IMG/VR virus record: IMGVR_UViG_3300042197_002147
Coordinates: 62,001 to 126,000 of that record
Source of the DNA: a virus
DNA: 64,000 nt
Reading direction: 5' to 3' (one strand)
Made by a program: the position numbers and the translations under genes. This document shows, piece after piece, positions 27,186 through 34,906 of this stretch; position 1 is the stretch's first letter; each line of letters starts with the position of its first letter. The notes under the pieces are model-generated. The model did no database searches. It was not told the DNA's origin and saw only the letters and a program-made list of their open reading frames with translations.

Positions 27186-28894
27186 GAACAAGGTCAAATC
27201 GCTTAAATAATGGTTATATTGGAGATTATACTGCTCACGATGATGTAACAGGTGTAGTTAGTTTAAATAAAAAGTATCTTGTAAACGATTATAGTGCCGA
27301 AACTACTTGGGTTAGACCGTCACAGTGGAGACAAGGACCAAGTGTTTCTGAGGGTGAACAAAAAATTGTAATCACAAATGCAGTGTATAACACGGATAAT
27401 AATTTTACTGCATTTACAATGAGTGGAAATTTTGCAGTAGATTGGGGTGACGGTACTACAGGAGCTTTTACTTCACTTAATACTGCATCAAAAAATTATG
27501 ATAAAACTACCTATGCTGGTCTTACCAGTGATGTTTTTAGAGGATATAAGACTTTAAACATCGTTATTACACCACAGGCTGGAGCTACATTCAACGGTCA
27601 ATTAAATTTGGCAGTAAAACATCCACAGTCAGGATTACAAAGTTATTATTCTAATGGATATCTTGAAATAATAATGTCCGCACCATTTATGACCGGACCA
27701 ATTACAATTTCAGATACAACATTTAACAACAGATCAGCTTCTAGATTATTGGAACATTTTAGATGGATCGGAAATTCAAGTTTAACTTCAATAGGTGCAT
27801 CTTTTATTGGTTGCAATAATCTTAAAATTATAAGTGCATTTCCTTCAACTAGAAATTGTACAGATTTTCAGAGTTTGTTTCACAGTTGTCACAGCTTAGA
27901 ATGGATACCACCAACTATATGTGAAACTGGAAATGCTACAGTTTTAGCATTTATGTTCTATTTGTGTACAGCTTTAAAAAGAGTTCCCGGAACATTTAAC
28001 ACAAGCAAGGCAACTTCAATGACACAGTTGTTTCAAGATTGTACAATGTTAAAAAGAATACCAGCAATCGACACATCAAAAGTTACAGGTTCAAATATGG
28101 CTGGATTGTTTGCTGGTTGTTTTTCTATAGAAACAATACCGGGAGAAATTAATGCTCAAAATGCAACAGCTTTAAATGCTTTGTTTCAAAATTGCAATAA
28201 TTTAAGAAAATTACCTAAAATAATAAACACCTCCAATGTAACTAATTTTTCAGCAATGTTTAATGGAACTAGAGCAATAGATGTTATACCTTACTTCGAT
28301 ACAAGTAAAGGAACAGATTTTTCTAGTATGTTTTCTGTTACTGGTGCTCGAAAATTTGATGATGCATGGGGCCTTACATTTAACATGCCCCAAGCAACAA
28401 GAACTGATAACATGTTTAGATTTACTAGAACTTTAGAAAGAGTACCCAATACATTTGTTACTGGTGCAACTCTTACAAACTGTTCAGAAATGTTCTATGA
28501 GTGCTATTCATTAACAAATTGTCCCACTATTACAAATATTTCAAATTGCACAAACTTAACAGGAATGTTTTATAATTGTCGTGCAATTAAGGAAATTCCA
28601 ACAATGACTATTTCAAATAATGCAAACAATTATGGTGGAACGGCTACTACTACTAGAATGTTTTATCAAAATTGGAACTTAAGTTCATGTGGATTAACAG
28701 GATTTACCGGAGCAAATGTTTCATTTGAAGCTTGTTCTCTTGGTGCTACAGCCTTAAATGATATTTATAGAAGTTTAGCTGTTGTTGGTGCTTCTGGTGC
28801 TGGTGTGCGTACTATTACTGTAACTGGAAATTGGGGAACCGCAGCAGATGATACTATGATTGCAATAGCAAAAGGATGGGCAGTATCGGGGTAA
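27182..28894 (+). CDS. Tail-module protein with DUF285-type (BspA-like) repeats
   Basis: A 570-residue protein. Starting near residue 65, 'FTMSGNFAVDWGDGTTGAF' resembles a PKD-like or DUF285 lead-in. Then many units of about 25 residues follow, such as 'FDTSKGTDFSSMFS', 'INTSNVTNFSAMFNGT' and 'IDTSKVTGSNMAGLFAGC'. This is the DUF285/bacterial-surface repeat ('D.S.vtnms.mF.gc..l') known from Mycoplasma, lactobacilli and marine bacteria. It would form a solenoid suited to binding. The start is the ATG overlapping the previous stop. The likely role is receptor-binding tip or accessory adhesin. Confidence 0.8.
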   Translation: MRTRSNRLNNGYIGDYTAHDDVTGVVSLNKKYLVNDYSAETTWVRPSQWRQGPSVSEGEQKIVITNAVYNTDNNFTAFTMSGNFAVDWGDGTTGAFTSLNTASKNYDKTTYAGLTSDVFRGYKTLNIVITPQAGATFNGQLNLAVKHPQSGLQSYYSNGYLEIIMSAPFMTGPITISDTTFNNRSASRLLEHFRWIGNSSLTSIGASFIGCNNLKIISAFPSTRNCTDFQSLFHSCHSLEWIPPTICETGNATVLAFMFYLCTALKRVPGTFNTSKATSMTQLFQDCTMLKRIPAIDTSKVTGSNMAGLFAGCFSIETIPGEINAQNATALNALFQNCNNLRKLPKIINTSNVTNFSAMFNGTRAIDVIPYFDTSKGTDFSSMFSVTGARKFDDAWGLTFNMPQATRTDNMFRFTRTLERVPNTFVTGATLTNCSEMFYECYSLTNCPTITNISNCTNLTGMFYNCRAIKEIPTMTISNNANNYGGTATTTRMFYQNWNLSSCGLTGFTGANVSFEACSLGATALNDIYRSLAVVGASGAGVRTITVTGNWGTAADDTMIAIAKGWAVSG

Positions 28895-28897
28895 AAT

Positions 28898-29119
28898 ATG
28901 GATAGAGGACCAGGATTTTATAAAAACGATAACGGAGACTTATTACACGGACCAAATTATGTTTTGGCCGGAAGTTATAGTTTATTTAAAGAAGAAAAGG
29001 ATAACTACATCTATCCAATAGGTGGATGGTATTGGTTTGACACAGAATCTTCAGCCAGAGTATTTTTTAACCTTCCAGAATTACAAATAAATATAGAAGA
29101 AGGATATCCTTATGCCTGA
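28898..29119 (+). CDS. Small tail-module protein
   Basis: A 73-residue protein, 'MDRGPGFYKNDNGDLLHGPNYVLAGSYSLFKEEKDN' followed by a Trp/Tyr-rich 'GGWYWFDTESSARVFF'. The 'GPGFYK....GDLLHGPNYVL' start is seen in small proteins near phage fibre genes. It overlaps the next gene by 8 bp. It may cap or decorate the fibre. Function unproven. Confidence 0.6.
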   Translation: MDRGPGFYKNDNGDLLHGPNYVLAGSYSLFKEEKDNYIYPIGGWYWFDTESSARVFFNLPELQINIEEGYPYA

Positions 29120-29432
29120 AACATATAAAAGTGTTGGTACTATAGTTGGTGTTACCGCCGCAACCACAGTTTACAATGGAGTCGTTGGAACTGCACTTGT
29201 TAATTCTATTAATATAAGTAATACTGATGTGAACAATACAAATTATGTTACATTGGAACTTATAAAAGGAGCAACTGCTTATTCATTAATAACTGGAGCT
29301 CAACTTCCATCAAGAACAAGTTTTCAAGCACTAGATGCACCATTAGCACTTGAATCTGGAAATACATTAAGATATACTTCTGGATACACCTTTGGAACAC
29401 ATGTTGTCGTTTCTGTGATGGAAATTACTTGA
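29112..29432 (+). CDS. Small beta-rich tail-module protein
   Basis: A 106-residue Thr/Val-rich protein ('MPETYKSVGTIVGVTAATTVYNGVVGTALVNSINISNTD..'). This strand pattern is common in small virion decoration or tail-terminator-like proteins in which a cell-surface or fibre subunit is built from one beta sandwich. It is the last gene of the tail module. Its stop codon lies in the -35 box of the dUTPase promoter. No family assigned. Confidence 0.6.
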   Translation: MPETYKSVGTIVGVTAATTVYNGVVGTALVNSINISNTDVNNTNYVTLELIKGATAYSLITGAQLPSRTSFQALDAPLALESGNTLRYTSGYTFGTHVVVSVMEIT

Positions 29433-29456
29433 CATTTTTTAATTTCGTGTTATACT
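29429..29456 (+). promoter_or_regulatory. Sigma70-type promoter giving a leaderless dUTPase mRNA
   Basis: TTGACA (29429-29434), 16-bp spacer, TATACT (29451-29456), then 7 nt to the ATG at 29464. No Shine-Dalgarno is present. The -35 box contains the stop codon of the upstream gene (TTGA). Confidence 0.88.
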
Positions 29457-29463
29457 TTTTGTC

Positions 29464-29895
29464 ATGTTAAAAATATATCGAATTCAAGAAAATGCAGTTT
29501 TTCCAAGATTTGCAACAGAGCAATCTGCTTGCTTTGACATTTCTGCACACGGAAATCATTTTATACCAGCACACCATTCTATGGCGATTCCAACTGGACT
29601 AATTTTAGATATTCCAGTTGGTCACTCGGTTAGAGTTCACCCAAGATCTGGTTTGGCATATAAAAAGGGAATTACACTTTTAAATGCTGAAGGAATTATT
29701 GATTCAGATTACACAGATGAATTAAAAATTATATTATTCAATACTTCAAATTTGGATTTTGTCATAAATCACGGAGATCGTATTGCTCAAGGAGAATTAG
29801 TGAAAAGTCTTGACTATACGATTGAAGAATGCTATACTGCGCCAACCCAAAAAACCGACAGAGTTGGTGGTTTTGGTAGCACAGGCGTTCAATGA
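29464..29895 (+). CDS. dut: dUTPase (trimeric)
   Basis: A 143-residue deoxyuridine triphosphatase that keeps dUTP low and supplies dUMP to thymidylate synthase. All five motifs are present: 'ACFDISA', 'HPRSGLAYKKG', 'LNAEGIIDSDYTDELKI', 'GDRIAQGEL' and the C-terminal 'DRVGGFGSTG' lid. Length fits trimeric bacterial enzymes. The ATG lies 7 nt after a -10 box, so the mRNA should be leaderless. Its end overlaps the second methyltransferase by ATGA. Confidence 0.96.
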   Translation: MLKIYRIQENAVFPRFATEQSACFDISAHGNHFIPAHHSMAIPTGLILDIPVGHSVRVHPRSGLAYKKGITLLNAEGIIDSDYTDELKIILFNTSNLDFVINHGDRIAQGELVKSLDYTIEECYTAPTQKTDRVGGFGSTGVQ

Positions 29896-31181
29896 ATAAT
29901 ATAGAAAAAATAGTAAAAGAGTTTTCTGATTCCGCAAATGTAGATGGAGTTCCTGATCTATCTACGGATAAATGGAAAGCTTTAAATACAGACTATACCA
30001 AGCAAGAAATTAAAGAGAGTCTTGCTTGGTATATTATTAATCATAAACCAAAATTTCCATTTAGAAAAATTGAATTATCCACGGTAAAAAATAAATTTAA
30101 ATCTCTATCCAAAGAAGATTTATCTCACTACATCATAACGCCGGACAAAGATAAAGTAGTAGAGAAATATAATGATTACAAATATCCTTACTCAAAACAT
30201 GGTTTGTTTTTGATTGAAGGTGGTCATTATTATAATGACATTAGTAATTATTTTCAACAAGAAAACAGATTGTCTTGCCCATCTTATGGATTTGCTTCAC
30301 CAATTGATATATGGAATGATTATGATCTTTTGATGAAAATGAACTGGATTTTTTGGAGAATGGGTACAACCACAATTAATGAAACAAACATTCGTGGGTC
30401 TTTTCGTTTAGGCGCATATGTTGCAACACAATTCAAACCACATGTTGCAACAGTCGTTTATGATTTGAGAGATTCAAAACATGTTTTGGATTTAAGCATG
30501 GGGTGGGGAGATCGTTTGGCTGGGTTTTATGCGTCAAATGCTACACATTATTACGGATGTGATCCGAATCCCCAGTCATTTGAATTGTATAAGCAACAGA
30601 TAATTGCATATGAAAGTTTTTTAGGAAACTCTAAATCTTTCTTTCAACAAATTGACGAAAACACATGGTTATATGAAGGAATAAAAACTGTCTATATGCA
30701 AAATCTTCCTGCCGAAGATAGCAATGTATTTGATCAAGCAGAAATGGATTGCGTTTTTACATCTCCTCCATACTACTCCACTGAACTTTACAATAAGGGA
30801 GGGGAGAAAGAAGAAAATCAATCATGGCATCGTTACCCTGATTATAGCGATTGGTTAAACAAATTTTATCTACCAGTGATGAAACGAGCATATGATTGTC
30901 TTTCTTGGCGTGGCATGATGATGATTAATATCATGGATCCAACAATAAAAGGAAAGCGTTATAGAACTTGTGATGAAATGGTAGATTATATCACATCAAT
31001 TGGTGGTAATTTTATTGGTCAGATTGGGATGAAGATAAAGCAAAGACCAAAGAAGATGGAAAAGGAAGAATTGTTGGAACATTTGGCAGCAGATTTTATT
31101 GAAAATATTTGGTGTTTTTCAAAAACACAATATAAGTGGATACAAAAGAAGAGAGCAACGCTCGAAGATTTAATGGAGTAA
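29892..31181 (+). CDS. DNA methyltransferase, TSPPY type (second copy of the family)
   Basis: A 429-residue enzyme. Motif I is 'VLDLSMGWGDRLAGFYAS' near residue 200, the acidic motif II is 'YYGCDPNPQSF', and motif IV 'VFTSPPYYSTELY' lies near 290. The order and spacing match the methyltransferase at 2757-4334, and both share 'ENQS' plus a Trp-rich helix after the catalytic motif. They are probable paralogues. It is co-transcribed with dut and followed by a DUF1599-like gene. Target specificity is unknown. Confidence 0.85.
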   Translation: MNNIEKIVKEFSDSANVDGVPDLSTDKWKALNTDYTKQEIKESLAWYIINHKPKFPFRKIELSTVKNKFKSLSKEDLSHYIITPDKDKVVEKYNDYKYPYSKHGLFLIEGGHYYNDISNYFQQENRLSCPSYGFASPIDIWNDYDLLMKMNWIFWRMGTTTINETNIRGSFRLGAYVATQFKPHVATVVYDLRDSKHVLDLSMGWGDRLAGFYASNATHYYGCDPNPQSFELYKQQIIAYESFLGNSKSFFQQIDENTWLYEGIKTVYMQNLPAEDSNVFDQAEMDCVFTSPPYYSTELYNKGGEKEENQSWHRYPDYSDWLNKFYLPVMKRAYDCLSWRGMMMINIMDPTIKGKRYRTCDEMVDYITSIGGNFIGQIGMKIKQRPKKMEKEELLEHLAADFIENIWCFSKTQYKWIQKKRATLEDLME

Positions 31182-31185
31182 TATT

Positions 31186-31539
31186 ATGACAAGAGATGAA
31201 TTATTGGCTTATCATTCGGAATTGTGTGCAGATGCAAAGGCATTAATGAGTTTAAAAAATAAAGATTATGCTGGAAACGAAGGCATAGAACCATTTGCAA
31301 ATTTTACAAGAGTAGAGGCAATGGGCATTTGCAAAACAGAACAAGGATTTATGGTCAGACTCACCGATAAGATGAGTCGTCTTTCTTCCTTTATTCGTGC
31401 AGGAAAAATGCACATAAAGGACGAATCGTTCAAAGACACTTGCATTGATGTAATCAACTATATGGTTCTTCTTGCCGCATATTTAAAAGATAAAGAGCAA
31501 TCTGACAAGAATAATATTGGTACAACAAATAAATCTTGA
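31186..31539 (+). CDS. DUF1599-like (nucleotide modification associated) protein
   Basis: A 117-residue protein. 'LKNKDYAGNEGIEPFANFTRVEAMGI', 'MVRLTDKMSRLSSFI' and 'ESFKDTCIDVINYMVLLAAYLKD' follow the helical DUF1599 pattern ('KN.DY....F.n.......v...DK..R........E...D...D..NY'). This family is linked to nucleotide modification or MazG-like NTP pyrophosphohydrolysis. Glu/Asp residues for metal binding are in place. It sits between a DNA methyltransferase and DNA polymerase, so a nucleotide-pool role fits. Confidence 0.75.
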   Translation: MTRDELLAYHSELCADAKALMSLKNKDYAGNEGIEPFANFTRVEAMGICKTEQGFMVRLTDKMSRLSSFIRAGKMHIKDESFKDTCIDVINYMVLLAAYLKDKEQSDKNNIGTTNKS

Positions 31540-31545
31540 TATAAT
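31517..31545 (+). promoter_or_regulatory. Sigma70-type promoter giving a leaderless mRNA for the polymerase N-half
   Basis: TTGGTA (31517-31522), 17-bp spacer, TATAAT (31540-31545), then 7 nt to the ATG at 31553. The -35 is weaker than its sisters (4 of 6) but the -10 is perfect and the spacing is the same. The promoter lies inside the end of the DUF1599-like gene. Confidence 0.75.
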
Positions 31546-31552
31546 AACTTTC

Positions 31553-33031
31553 ATGTCTTTTTATACTAGTGTATTTTCTTATGGTAACAAAATTCTTTAC
31601 AGAGAACGAAACGAAAAGGGTTCTGTAAAGGATGAAATTTATTTCAAACCATGTCTTTATGTAAATACTGACAAAGAAACAAAGTATAAAAGCATTTATG
31701 GTAAAAGTCTTGAGCGAGTAGAATTTGAAAGCAAAGACGATTACATGAAATTTATAGAAAGATACTCCGATGTGTCTGGCTTTGAAATACATGGTGAGAT
31801 GCAGGCGGAGTATCAATTTATCAGAAACAAGTATGGAGACATAAAACCAAATTTTGATCTTCTTGATATTGCTTATATTGATATCGAAACTACTTGTGAT
31901 GTTGGTTTTCCAAAGATAAACCAACCTGAAGAAAAAATACTTGCAATTACCATCAGTAGAAAGAATGAAGAACCTGTTGTTTTTTGTCTTGGTGATTATA
32001 TTGCAAAAAATAACGAAACAGTATTTACATTTGATAATGAAGATAATCTTCTGTATAAGTTTTTAGAGCACTATTCAACAAGATGCCCAGATATCATCAG
32101 TGGATGGAATGTTAGATTTTTTGATATTCCTTATCTTTATAACAGAATGAGAATGCTTTTGGGGGAAAAAATTGCGAAGAAACTTTCGCCTTGGAACATT
32201 ATCAAGGAAAAGAAGGTTCTTCGGAAGAAAACAGGTCAGGAAGAAACTGTGTTTGAAATTGTTGGTGTTGCTACTTTGGACTATATGGAACTTTATCAAA
32301 CATTTACATATGTCAATAGAGAATCATATAGTTTAAATTACATTTCATACATAGAATTGGGGGAGAAAAAACTTGATTATACTGAATACGAGAGCATTCA
32401 AGAATTTTATCAAAAGAACTTCCAAAAGTTTATTGAATATAACATCAAAGATGTCAAATTGGTTGAACAGCTTGACGATAAGCTCCAACTGATGAAGTTG
32501 GCAGTTTCTCTTGCCTATTCTGCCGGAGTGAATTTTAATGATGTATTTTCTCAAGTAAAAACTTGGGATGTTATTATTTACAATTATCTGGCAAAAAGAA
32601 ACATTATCATTCCTTCCAAAAAGAAATCAAGAAAAGACGAACAATACATTGGTGCATATGTAAAGGAACCAATAGTTGGTATGCATAAGTGGGTTGTTTC
32701 TTTCGATCTTAATAGTCTTTATCCACATCTGATTATGCAATATAACATTTCTCCAGAAACACTTACGGCAGATGGTATGCGTGGGACAGTTTCGCCAGAT
32801 GGAGTTTTGAAAAATGGTTTAGTATCAAATGGTTATTTGAAGGAAAACAAAGAAAAAGATTTATCAACTGCCGCAAATGGTACGACATATGTAAAGAATC
32901 GCCGCGGATTTTTGCCAGATTTGATGAATGAAATGTACAAAGATCGTAAAATGTACAAATCAAAAATGATTGAGGCAGAAAAACAACTTGAGGCAGTTAA
33001 TAATGAGTTAAAGCAAAGAGGTATTGGTTGA
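31553..33031 (+). CDS. 43A: DNA polymerase family B, N-terminal half (gp43A)
   Basis: This 492-residue piece holds the N-terminal and 3'-5' exonuclease domains and the first part of the palm. The start 'MSFYTSVFSYGNKILYRE' matches the T4 gp43 N-terminus. An in-frame TTG upstream lies in the -35 box and is rejected. Exonuclease motifs: 'IAYIDIETTC' (Exo I) near 115, 'ISGWNVRFFDIPYLYNR' (Exo II) near 183 and 'FIEYNIKDVKLVEQL' (Exo III) near 296. Polymerase motif A 'SFDLNSLYPHLIMQ' lies near 384. The protein ends in a coiled helix 'KMIEAEKQLEAVNNELKQRGIG' before motif B. The missing part is encoded at 37509-38624, so the two must assemble. Confidence 0.93.
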   Translation: MSFYTSVFSYGNKILYRERNEKGSVKDEIYFKPCLYVNTDKETKYKSIYGKSLERVEFESKDDYMKFIERYSDVSGFEIHGEMQAEYQFIRNKYGDIKPNFDLLDIAYIDIETTCDVGFPKINQPEEKILAITISRKNEEPVVFCLGDYIAKNNETVFTFDNEDNLLYKFLEHYSTRCPDIISGWNVRFFDIPYLYNRMRMLLGEKIAKKLSPWNIIKEKKVLRKKTGQEETVFEIVGVATLDYMELYQTFTYVNRESYSLNYISYIELGEKKLDYTEYESIQEFYQKNFQKFIEYNIKDVKLVEQLDDKLQLMKLAVSLAYSAGVNFNDVFSQVKTWDVIIYNYLAKRNIIIPSKKKSRKDEQYIGAYVKEPIVGMHKWVVSFDLNSLYPHLIMQYNISPETLTADGMRGTVSPDGVLKNGLVSNGYLKENKEKDLSTAANGTTYVKNRRGFLPDLMNEMYKDRKMYKSKMIEAEKQLEAVNNELKQRGIG

Positions 33032-33056
33032 CATAAATAAAATGTCGTGATATACT
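33028..33056 (+). promoter_or_regulatory. Consensus sigma70 promoter giving a leaderless SPOUT methyltransferase mRNA
   Basis: TTGACA (33028-33033), 17-bp spacer, TATACT (33051-33056), then 7 nt to the ATG at 33064. The -35 box includes the stop codon of the polymerase N-half. Confidence 0.9.
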
Positions 33057-33063
33057 TCTCTTT

Positions 33064-33615
33064 ATGGAAACGAGAAACATCATTGACCATTACCATTATT
33101 GGAACCATGATGCAATACTTGCCGATCTGGATACGAAAAGAAATAATTTTACTGTCTGCTGTTGTAATGTTGGAAACGACTTTAATATTGCAACAATTAT
33201 TCGGAACGCAAATGCCTTTCTTTCTAAAGAAGTTTGGATTTATGGCCGAAAGCAATATGACAGGCGCGGAACAGTAGGAACACACCTTTACACTAAGTTT
33301 AGGCATGTAAAGGAAATTGAAAGTCTCACTAATCAAATTGAAAATCTAAAGCAGACTTATAACTGCGTTAAAGTAATAGGAGTAGATAATGTTACTGATG
33401 GAACAAGAATTTGCTTGCCAATTGACTACTACACTTGGGATTCTGAGTGTCACCATCTCATAATTTTTGGTCAAGAACAAATTGGAATTCCAAAAGAAGT
33501 TCTTGACATTTGCGATGATGTTGTCTATATTAGACAACTCGGTTCGGTAAGAAGTTTGAATGTTGGTACTGCAAGTGGAATTGTGATGTACGATTATTGT
33601 AGTAAAGTTCTTTGA
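33064..33615 (+). CDS. SPOUT-class RNA 2'-O-methyltransferase (SpoU/TrmH family)
   Basis: A 183-residue TrmH/SpoU-like enzyme. The three family motifs are clear: motif 1 'NDFNIATIIRNANAF', motif 2 'LIIFGQEQIGIPKEVLDICDD', motif 3 'IRQLGSVRSLNVGTASGIVMYDY', forming the trefoil-knot AdoMet site. It lies directly upstream of the tRNA cluster, so methylation of the phage tRNAs (for example at the D-loop Gm18 or the wobble ribose) is a reasonable guess. The ATG is 7 nt after the -10 box. Confidence 0.9.
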   Translation: METRNIIDHYHYWNHDAILADLDTKRNNFTVCCCNVGNDFNIATIIRNANAFLSKEVWIYGRKQYDRRGTVGTHLYTKFRHVKEIESLTNQIENLKQTYNCVKVIGVDNVTDGTRICLPIDYYTWDSECHHLIIFGQEQIGIPKEVLDICDDVVYIRQLGSVRSLNVGTASGIVMYDYCSKVL

Positions 33616-33622
33616 TATTTTG

Positions 33623-33705
33623 GCCTCGGTGGCGGAACAGGCAGACGCAATAGATTCAAAATCTGTCGTCCTATGGACATGAGGGTTCGATTCCCTCCTG
33701 AGGCA
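33623..33705 (+). tRNA. tRNA-Leu (CAA)
   Basis: An 83-nt class II tRNA. The acceptor stem GCCTCGG pairs with CTGAGGC (one G-U), the anticodon loop is TTCAAAA with CAA, and a long variable arm (GTCC/GGAC) and the T-loop TTCGATT are present. CCA is not encoded. Confidence 0.95.
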
Positions 33706-33706
33706 C

Positions 33707-33777
33707 TGCCTTGTGGTGAAATGGTATCACAGGAGACTTTGAATCTCTTTTTCTTGGTTCGAGTCCAAGCGAGGCAA
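33707..33777 (+). tRNA. tRNA-Gln (TTG)
   Basis: A 71-nt tRNA one base after tRNA-Leu. The acceptor TGCCTTG pairs with CGAGGCA, the anticodon loop CTTTGAA carries TTG, and the T-loop is TTCGAGT. CCA is not encoded. Confidence 0.93.
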
Positions 33778-33781
33778 TTTT

Positions 33782-33855
33782 GGCGCGGTAGACCAATCGG
33801 CAGAGTCGATAGACTTAAAATCTGTGTAGTGTGGGTTCGAGTCCCACCCGCGCTA
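33782..33855 (+). tRNA. tRNA with TAA anticodon (Leu) but a short variable loop
   Basis: A 74-nt tRNA. The acceptor GGCGCGG pairs with CCGCGCT (terminal G-U), the anticodon stem ATAGA/TCTGT encloses the loop CTTAAAA, and the T-arm is GTGGG-TTCGAGT-CCCAC. Only five nucleotides lie between anticodon stem and T-stem, so it is class I. Normal tRNA-Leu is class II with a long arm, so charging identity is uncertain. Confidence 0.85.
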
Positions 33856-33862
33856 TTTAAAT

Positions 33863-34006
33863 GTACGGTGTCTGTTAAGCAGACTAGGACAATCGGCTGG
33901 CCAGCGGTTTGTCTGAAAAAACAGAGTTTGAGGTCCAATAAACGGGTAAGCGAGGGTCGTAGACCTCACCTCATACGGTTGAATGGATGCAAGTTCCTCG
34001 CCGTAC
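33863..34006 (+). ncRNA. Structured RNA of about 144 nt in the tRNA cluster
   Basis: No protein or tRNA fits this stretch. The ends pair over 8 bp (GTACGGTG at 33863-33870 with CGCCGTAC at 33999-34006, one G-U). Inside are the hairpin GTCTG-ttaag-CAGAC (33870-33884), the palindrome GCTGGCCAGC (33896-33905), TCTG-aaaaaa-CAGA (33912-33925), and GAGGTC/GACCTC pairing at 33930-33935 with 33962-33967. Size and place recall the stable RNAs C and D encoded among the T4 tRNAs. No sequence link to them can be claimed. An intron-bearing or degraded tRNA is an alternative. Confidence 0.6.
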
Positions 34007-34014
34007 TAAATATT

Positions 34015-34086
34015 GCGGATGTAACTCAATGGTAGAGTGCTAGCCTTCCAAGCTTGCTGTTGAGGGTTCGAGTCCCTTCATCCGCT
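34015..34086 (+). tRNA. tRNA-Gly (TCC)
   Basis: A 72-nt tRNA. The acceptor GCGGATG pairs with CATCCGC, the anticodon loop CTTCCAA carries TCC, and the T-arm is GAGGG-TTCGAGT-CCCTT. CCA is not encoded. The anticodon stem has one mismatch. Confidence 0.93.
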
Positions 34087-34108
34087 TTGAAGTAATAGGA
34101 TAATTGAT

Positions 34109-34906
34109 ATGAATAAAGATAAAACTATAATTAGATGGATGTTAGAAGAAAATCCCGAAGGAAAATGTCCTTATATTGTATCTTTACCGGGAAAAAAAAG
34201 AGAATGGATGGATGTCAACAATGGTCATGCATATCGTTGCTTGCCTTTAAGTGTTGCAAATAGTTTTGGTTGGGAAATTTTAAATCCAATATCTTTTAGC
34301 GCAACATGGAATGGAAATATTGGAAATCAAAATGCCATTAAATTTGATTTCTGTGTAGAAAGTGAAGAAGATAATACCTTCATCAAAAAAAATAATATAA
34401 GTTCACACTTCGGAAATGGTATAATAACATTTTCGTATCTTGGATTTATTTTTAGAACATCCGAGGGGCACAACCTATTTGTAAAAGGTCCAACAAATCA
34501 TTTTAAGCATGGCGCGCAAGCACTTGAGGCAATAGTTGAAACTGATTGGCTTCCTTATACATTTACATTGAATTGGAAACTGACAAAACCCAACGAAACT
34601 GTCCAGTTTTTTAAGGGAGAACCACTGGCTACAATTTTTCCAATTCCAAGATATTATCTTGAATCATTCGATGCAGTAGATCAAAGAGAAGATCCAAACT
34701 CTGATTTTGCAAAAGAACATAGAAGTTGGGCAAAAAAGAGAGAAGAAATTAAGTATAGTGAAAACTCTAATCATTCCCTATATACTAAGGGTATTCAGAG
34801 TATGGATTCAAAGAAAAAATTTGAAAACCATCAAAGATCAATAAATGCGTGTCCCTTCCATAGAAAGGAAATAGATAATGGAACAATTTCAAGCGAAAAC
34901 AATTAA
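34109..34906 (+). CDS. DUF6065-like protein
   Basis: A 265-residue protein. 'ANSFGWEILNPISFSATWNG', 'SHFGNGIITFSYLGFIFRTSEGHNLFVKGPTNHFKHGAQAL', 'WKLTKPNETVQFFKGEPLATIFPIPR' and 'HRSWAKKREEI' follow the DUF6065 pattern, a family of unknown function found in phages and in bacteria near oxygenases. The Trp/Phe/Gly-rich core looks like a jelly-roll. It overlaps the next gene, a 2-oxoglutarate oxygenase, by 29 bp, and the pair may act together. An AGGA precedes the ATG. Confidence 0.75.
   Translation: MNKDKTIIRWMLEENPEGKCPYIVSLPGKKREWMDVNNGHAYRCLPLSVANSFGWEILNPISFSATWNGNIGNQNAIKFDFCVESEEDNTFIKKNNISSHFGNGIITFSYLGFIFRTSEGHNLFVKGPTNHFKHGAQALEAIVETDWLPYTFTLNWKLTKPNETVQFFKGEPLATIFPIPRYYLESFDAVDQREDPNSDFAKEHRSWAKKREEIKYSENSNHSLYTKGIQSMDSKKKFENHQRSINACPFHRKEIDNGTISSENN

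Noticed and set aside
31517-31552. Upstream TTG start for the polymerase N-half
   Set aside because: It falls in the -35 position of the promoter, and the ATG at 31553 gives the gp43-like N-terminus.
33594-34035. Open frames across the tRNA cluster
   Set aside because: They run through clear tRNA cloverleafs; the sequence is explained by RNA genes.
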